From Ktedonobacterales bacterium (lineage in GTDB: Bacteria; Chloroflexota; Ktedonobacteria; Ktedonobacterales; JADMIN01), in contig JANWHL010000242.1 in NCBI GenBank assembly GCA_025450405.1, forward strand, positions 1 to 10,697: 10,697 nt of DNA, written 5' to 3'. The notes under the pieces are model-generated. The model worked only from the letters and a program-made list of their open reading frames with translations, ran no database searches and had not been told where the DNA came from. A program made the position numbers and the translations under genes. Positions 5,384 through 10,697 of the stretch are shown one piece after another. How positions within the stretch are numbered: the first letter of the stretch is position 1; each line of letters starts with the position of its first letter.

Positions 5384-7030
5384 TCAGCAGAGGATGACCG
5401 GTCCGTCACTGAGGAGCTGCAACACGTGCCGCGTGGCGACCAACACGTCCACGCCCAGGAACAGCGCGTCTTTGACGCGGCGCTGGAGATCCGGGGAGCG
5501 AACGAAAGCTGAACCGCCGTAGACCACGGTCGGTCGCGGGGGCTCGATGTGCGCAAGCACGCTCGCGGTGTGCGCCAGTGCGCGCGCCCCTGCTTCCGTA
5601 GCGGCTGAGAGGCATATCAACTGGGGGCGCCGCCTGCGCGCTTCGATCGCCAGGGCTTCCTCGACCACATCCGGACCCAGATACACCGCGCGGAGGCCCG
5701 CGCGCCGCCACAGGACGCCCAGCATCAGCGTGCCGAGGTCGTGGTACTCGCCGGGGGCGCACGCGATCAGGGCGAGCGGCGCTTCCAAGCGGACCGACAC
5801 GCTGTCCATCATGCTGGCGAGGCGAGCGCGCAATGCGGTGGTCGCGAACTGCTGCTCGACGCAGGTGACCTGACCCAGTTCGGCAAGCTCGTTCATGTGC
5901 TGCGCGATGGGCAGCATGAGACTTACGCAGACGGTCTCCATCGGATAGGAATTGAGCGCGTCGTCGAGGAGCATCCTGACCTCGTCGGGGTCGAGCGCAC
6001 GAAATCCGCGCAGCAGCGCGGTCTGCAGCATGCGCAGGCCACCGGTATTTTGGGGAAAGGGGATACGCTGACTGGCAACCGCCGCGGGCGCACTATCCAT
6101 CCGCCCTATCGAGGGGACGGCCGTGGCGGCCTGGCTCATAAGGCTCAGCGCGGGTCCGCCCTGGAACGCGGTGGACGCCGAGGTTGGCTGCCCGCCAAGC
6201 GATCCGCTCTGGTTGAGCCGGCCCAGCCCGAAGGATGCGGTGGCTCCAAAGCGCGCGGGCGTGGAGCCGGGGGCGGGCACACCGAACGCACCCGAGACGT
6301 CGGCGCCGGGCTGGGCGTAACCTGATGCCTGGCCCTGGCCGCCGAGCGGGCCAGAGGTCCGCGCTGGGTAGGTCCCCGAGTTGCCGCTGGCTCCCGGTGT
6401 GGGCATGCCGCCTAGCACGGAACTTGAGGGGCGGCCAGGCGTACCTAACCCGTCTTGACCGCGCATGGAGGCGGACGACCATGGGGGCTGATTACCCGCC
6501 GCCCGGCCGGGTATGGGGAACGGTACAGCGTCGGGCGGCCGCGGCACGCCAAAGCGCCCAGAGGCGCTCATGGGCGTGGAGGGCGGCGCCGGAGCATCGG
6601 ACCAGGACGGCACGCTCGACGCGAACCCTGCCGGCGGCGTGAGCGGCTGCGCGGGCGTTTGGAACGTGCCGGACCGCTCGCGCTGTGCCATGACGAGCGC
6701 CTGTGCGGCCTCCTGGATTGAATGACCAAGGCGGGACTGATCGCGTAGCCAGCGGGCGGAGATCACATCGCGCTCCGAGAACCAGGCGAAGGTACCACCC
6801 TGGCCGTCGGGTAGACGCGCGGGGCGCGGGATGCCGGCGAGTTGTTCCCATTCCCAGAGCAGATAAGCCGGCACAGTCAACAATTGAACGACATCCTGCG
6901 CTGAGTACCGCGGCTGCGTACTCAGCCGCGAGAGGTCGGGGGGAGAGAATTCGCCGTCGTTCGCGTCGCGGGCGCCACCATCCGGGCTGGCGTGTTCGTC
7001 GTCGCCCACATCGTCACTGAGTCGGCTCAT
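5384..7030 (-). CDS. MerR-type regulator with cobalamin-binding domain and long disordered linker
   Basis: The 548-aa protein has a MerR-like winged helix at residues 40-113, with RYSAQDVVQLL, WEQLAGIPRP and FSERDVISARWLRDQ. A Pro/Gly/Ser/Ala-rich linker of about 200 residues follows (118-325). The C-terminus has a four-helix cap domain (330-410) and a B12-binding Rossmann domain (418-540). The latter keeps ExHxxG (Glu428, His430, Gly433), a Ser at 475 in CLSAAT, and GG at 505-506, so it can probably bind cobalamin with His430 as lower ligand. The CarH cap motif W-x9-E-H appears replaced by Ala383, Gln393 and Gln394. The ATG at 7030 follows GGAGG by eight bases; the frame extends 60 codons upstream without a better start. 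It resembles CarH/LitR-type regulators, but its ligand form and targets are unknown. It has its own promoter and no cotranscribed partner. Confidence 0.88.
   Translation of the reverse strand: MSRLSDDVGDDEHASPDGGARDANDGEFSPPDLSRLSTQPRYSAQDVVQLLTVPAYLLWEWEQLAGIPRPARLPDGQGGTFAWFSERDVISARWLRDQSRLGHSIQEAAQALVMAQRERSGTFQTPAQPLTPPAGFASSVPSWSDAPAPPSTPMSASGRFGVPRPPDAVPFPIPGRAAGNQPPWSSASMRGQDGLGTPGRPSSSVLGGMPTPGASGNSGTYPARTSGPLGGQGQASGYAQPGADVSGAFGVPAPGSTPARFGATASFGLGRLNQSGSLGGQPTSASTAFQGGPALSLMSQAATAVPSIGRMDSAPAAVASQRIPFPQNTGGLRMLQTALLRGFRALDPDEVRMLLDDALNSYPMETVCVSLMLPIAQHMNELAELGQVTCVEQQFATTALRARLASMMDSVSVRLEAPLALIACAPGEYHDLGTLMLGVLWRRAGLRAVYLGPDVVEEALAIEARRRRPQLICLSAATEAGARALAHTASVLAHIEPPRPTVVYGGSAFVRSPDLQRRVKDALFLGVDVLVATRHVLQLLSDGPVILC
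6900..6930. repeat. Two overlapping, mutually exclusive inverted repeats inside the regulator gene
   Basis: GCTGAGTAC (6900-6908) pairs perfectly with GTACTCAGC (6918-6926), with nine bases between. CGCGGCTG (6909-6916) pairs perfectly with CAGCCGCG (6923-6930), with six bases between. The two share 6923-6926 and cannot form together. They lie in codons about 34-44 of the MerR/B12 regulator, just at the start of its DNA-binding domain. Confidence 0.55.
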
Positions 7031-7188
7031 GTTGCCTACCTCCGCCAACCACCGCACCAGCTCCCCATAACGCGGCCGCTTGCCGAATCCCCGTGTGCCG
7101 CGTGCCTGGGTGCAAAACCAAGCGACCCGCGCCACCGGGAATGCCGCGAGGATACCGGGCGATCCAGCGGGCGGTGGGGACGCGGGGG

Positions 7189-7217
7189 AGCATACCACAA
7201 CCAGACGCAATGGTCAA
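7189..7217 (-). promoter_or_regulatory. Promoter of the MerR/B12 regulator gene
   Basis: On the minus strand TTGACC (7212-7217) and TATGCT (7189-7194) are 17 bases apart, and TGG directly before the -10 gives an extended -10. Transcription would start near 7181, leaving a leader of about 150 bases before the ATG at 7030. I could not recognise a cobalamin riboswitch or another known leader in it. Confidence 0.7.
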
Positions 7218-7300
7218 CGCTGAGTAGTGGTTGGGGAGCGGTGTGCCGTCTGTGACCGCGCTCATGCCTGTCGGACATGCCCCATTTCTCACAGAAGGGA

Positions 7301-7329
7301 TTCCATCAGGGAGGCGCCTGTGCGACAAT
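7301..7329 (+). promoter_or_regulatory. Weak candidate promoter of glmS
   Basis: An extended -10, TGC followed by GACAAT (7324-7329), lies 17 bases after a poor -35, TTCCAT (7301-7306). Transcription would start near 7336, about 60 bases before the ribozyme cleavage site. GATAAC (7330-7335) is another possible -10 but has no -35. The assignment rests mainly on position. Confidence 0.3.
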
Positions 7330-7395
7330 GATAACGTTCCCCACGTCGGGGACCGGTCGTCCTAGCATTTGTTAGAGCGCATGTCCAGGACGAGT

Positions 7396-7557
7396 AGCGC
7401 ATGGGCTGGGACGTTGGGAGGGGTCCCAGTTGACGAGGTGGAGGCTTATCGAGTCATCAGCGGATGGCCTCCAGGGCGGGCACCGCCAATCCCTGTGAAG
7501 GACGCGAATAAAGCCAGCGGGCAACCGCCGGGACAGAGACGCGGCCGATGGCGGTCC
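7396..7557 (+). ncRNA. glmS ribozyme (glucosamine-6-phosphate-dependent self-cleaving riboswitch)
   Basis: The conserved core of the glmS ribozyme is directly readable. The cleavage site is A7396/G7397 in AGCGCATGG. P1 pairs GGCTGGGAC (7404-7412 region) with GTCCCAGTT, leading into the signature GTTGACGAGG (7429-7438). It continues with TTATCGA (7446-7452) and GCGGATG (7460-7466), with GGAGGC (7440-7445) paired to GCCTCC (7467-7472). P3 pairs CAGGG with CCCTG (7472-7476/7491-7495). GCGAATAAA (7504-7512), a GCGG/CCGC hairpin (7517-7528) and CAGAGACG complete the core; the exact 3' boundary is uncertain. In the known family, bound glucosamine-6-phosphate acts as cofactor for cleavage, and the 5'-hydroxyl product is degraded, lowering GlmS. 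The position 20 bases before glmS fits exactly. Confidence 0.93.
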
Positions 7558-7578
7558 AAATAGGGAGCAATTCAGACC

Positions 7579-9444
<1,866 letters not shown>

Positions 9445-9463
9445 CGCCGCGGGGCGTACAGAG

Positions 9464-9497
9464 CCGGGGTGGATGGGGTTGTCCCCATCCACCCCGG
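9464..9497 (+). terminator. Terminator of glmS
   Basis: A 15-bp perfect stem is formed by CCGGGGTGGATGGGG (9464-9478) and its complement (9483-9497) with the four-base loop TTGT, starting about 20 bases after the glmS stop. Only TTT follows, so the U-tract is short, but the stem is very stable. The following 235 bases up to the next start hold no clear gene or promoter. Confidence 0.85.
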
Positions 9498-9732
9498 TTT
9501 GATCCACCGTCGATCGATCCGGGGCGCAGGAACATTGTCCCATGGCACGGAACTCGCACGTCTTCGTGCCGCGCGCGGGGGCGCGACTCACTGGCGGTCA
9601 TCATGTCCACTGCTGGGTCTGCCTACCAGTTGCGGGGTCCCCGAGCGCCCCTCCATCGCGTGGTGCGACGGAGAAATTGTGAGCGGGCTCGCACATGGCG
9701 ACGCCCGATGGATCGCGGCAAGGAGCATCAGG

Positions 9733-9963
9733 ATGACCAGTGGCGAACCAACCACGTCCGCGCCGACCCCGGTGAGCGCCGACGCCCCCGCCTACGTGCA
9801 CCACGGGGAAGGGCACCACAGCCACAAGCACGCGCACGGCGAGCATGGCCACCATCATCATCGGCATCACCATGCCGGTGGCGAGCAGGAGCACACCCAC
9901 GGCGCCGATCATGCGCTCCATGAACAGCATCCCGAGCACCACAAGCATCACATGGGTGGTTAG
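9733..9963 (+). CDS. Small histidine-rich protein, probable metal binder
   Basis: The ATG at 9733 follows AAGGAG by seven bases, an excellent ribosome binding site, and the frame ends at a TAG at 9961-9963 shortly before a strong hairpin. The 76-aa product has a Thr/Ser/Pro-rich start (MTSGEPTTSAPTPVSADAP) followed by a segment crowded with His, such as GHHSHKHAHGEHGHHHHRHH. By my count 24 of 76 residues are His, with no Cys. There is no signal peptide or membrane helix, so it is expected in the cytoplasm. Such compositions occur in nickel, zinc or copper storage proteins and in His-rich tails of metallochaperones. Which metal, if any, it binds cannot be read here, and no urease, hydrogenase or metal transporter gene is nearby. 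The frame is open further upstream, but that part lacks a start with a binding site. Confidence 0.75.
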   Translation: MTSGEPTTSAPTPVSADAPAYVHHGEGHHSHKHAHGEHGHHHHRHHHAGGEQEHTHGADHALHEQHPEHHKHHMGG

Positions 9964-9987
9964 ACCCTAATGAGTGGGTCAGACACT

Positions 9988-10018
9988 GTGGGCCGGCCTC
10001 GTCCTGGGGCCGGCCCAC
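9988..10018. terminator. Bidirectional terminator hairpin between convergent genes
   Basis: GTGGGCCGGCC (9988-9998) pairs perfectly over 11 bp with 10008-10018, with a nine-base loop. It lies 24 bases after the His-rich gene and 45 bases beyond the end of the convergent minus-strand gene, so it may serve both. T-tracts are lacking on both sides. Confidence 0.7.
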
Positions 10019-10063
10019 CCATCGTGTGGTCAACGCGCTCCGGCGCCTCGCGTTCAGCGGCCG

Positions 10064-10697
10064 TCAATGGCCCGGCTCGGCATAGTAATATACGGCGTAC
10101 TCGCCCGACGCGACACGCAGGTAGCCGATGTGCGGGAGGTCATGCGACGTGGCCCACAGTGTAAACCCATGGTCGAGTGTGCCGCCCGCTGGAACGATGT
10201 AGGCGGGAAAGCGTGTCTGTTCGAGCAAGAGTGTGTACGGGCGGTAGCGATTGACGGCGCCGTCCGCGATGATGGGGCCATTTTGCGAGCGGACGGCGCA
10301 CCGAATGCGTTCGCCGCTTTCGAAGGCGATTCGGAAGCACGTCCAATAGTCGCTGGTGAATCGCGTGATGGCGTGCGCGTTGAGGGTCTCCAAGAGGGCT
10401 TGGTCCCGCGGCGACACTGGAGTCGCGTACAGGGTGGTATTCAGGGCGCGTGTGATCGTGGCGCCCGTTCCATAGGCGGCGAACGCGAGCATGAGGAGCA
10501 TGGCTCCAGCGGCGGCACCCGAGGTGGCACGACGCCAGACTGACGTTGGCGACCGCGCGGGTCGACCTCGCACGTGGACACCGCGCCCGTGCCGCTGGAC
10601 GCGTGCCTGCCCATAGTGCGCGGCCAGACGACTTCGCATGGCCAAAATACCGGGGCGCGCCAGCCCCCAATGCGCGGCGAAGATGAGCGGCACGGTC
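10064..10697 (-). CDS. C-terminal part of a membrane protein, possibly a GT39-type glycosyltransferase (runs off the edge)
   Basis: The frame is open from the right window edge to a TGA at 10064-10066, so the start and probably most of the gene lie outside. About 211 residues are seen. A basic loop (rich in Arg and His) is followed by one clear membrane helix (GAMLLMLAFAAYGTGA, roughly 10520-10450) and then a soluble C-terminal domain with SDYWTCFRIAFESGERIRCAV-type sequence in two parts, RYRPYTLLLEQ, and a Tyr-rich end (YAVYYYAEPGH). This arrangement, a final helix and a small domain containing YWTC and RY-PY motifs, recalls the C-termini of large multi-pass proteins of the PMT/GT39 type in Chloroflexota. 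That is my recollection and cannot be tested from this fragment. A GTG at 10693 is an accident of the edge rather than a credible start. Confidence 0.7.
   Translation of the reverse strand, partial: TVPLIFAAHWGLARPGILAMRSRLAAHYGQARVQRHGRGVHVRGRPARSPTSVWRRATSGAAAGAMLLMLAFAAYGTGATITRALNTTLYATPVSPRDQALLETLNAHAITRFTSDYWTCFRIAFESGERIRCAVRSQNGPIIADGAVNRYRPYTLLLEQTRFPAYIVPAGGTLDHGFTLWATSHDLPHIGYLRVASGEYAVYYYAEPGH

Noticed and set aside
5384..7030. Naming the regulator carH or assigning carotenoid control.
   Set aside because: Cap residues differ from CarH and no carotenoid genes are in the window.
7031..7210. A 60-codon N-terminal extension of the MerR/B12 frame.
   Set aside because: The ATG at 7030 has an excellent GGAGG site, and the extension reaches back almost to the -10 box at 7189-7194, leaving no room for a binding site.
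7369..7563. A 64-codon frame starting with TTG just before glmS.
   Set aside because: It coincides with the glmS ribozyme, whose conserved core explains the sequence.
9676..9695. AATTGTGAGCGG, identical to half of the lac operator, followed by an imperfect mirror half.
   Set aside because: The symmetry breaks after four pairs, and no LacI-type gene or sugar operon is near; probably chance.

Overview
The window is high-GC bacterial DNA with compact genes on both strands. The gene set and several protein styles suggest a Chloroflexota-like organism: a long-linker MerR/B12-binding regulator, a Fur-family protein next to a PKD-containing M28 peptidase, and a C-terminal fragment resembling membrane glycosyltransferase-type proteins. 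This is inference from style, not a phylogenetic placement. The clearest single element is a glmS ribozyme directly upstream of glmS.

Layout from left to right. Positions 1-271 hold no convincing gene but contain a strongly folding stretch (182-250) with some T-box-like character. rsgA (ribosome-maturation GTPase) lies on the minus strand, 272-1363. Upstream of it, also on the minus strand, is a small gene with its own promoter, a strong ribosome binding site and a 3' hairpin, but split by a one-base frameshift (1545-1726). Next come a short hypothetical ORF (1800-2051) and marC (2064-2711), joined by three 13-bp tandem repeats. Divergently, on the plus strand, a Fur-family regulator (2973-3446) overlaps an exported, membrane-anchored M28-like metallopeptidase with a PKD domain (3439-5352). 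Convergent to it is a MerR/B12-binding regulator (5384-7030, minus) with a very long Pro/Gly/Ser linker and a good promoter at 7189-7217.

The second part is the glmS unit: probable promoter, glmS ribozyme (about 7396-7557), glmS (7579-9444) and a 15-bp terminator stem. It is followed by a small gene for a protein that is about one third histidine (9733-9963), a shared convergent terminator (9988-10018), and the 3' end of a minus-strand membrane-protein gene running off the right edge.

The genes do not form one pathway. GlmS makes glucosamine-6-phosphate for the cell wall and is feedback-controlled by its ribozyme. Fur and the peptidase are probably cotranscribed. The rest are separate housekeeping or regulatory units. 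The best leads for something undescribed are the frameshifted small gene and its palindrome-embedded promoter, the B12-type regulator whose cap residues differ from CarH, and the structured element at the left edge.
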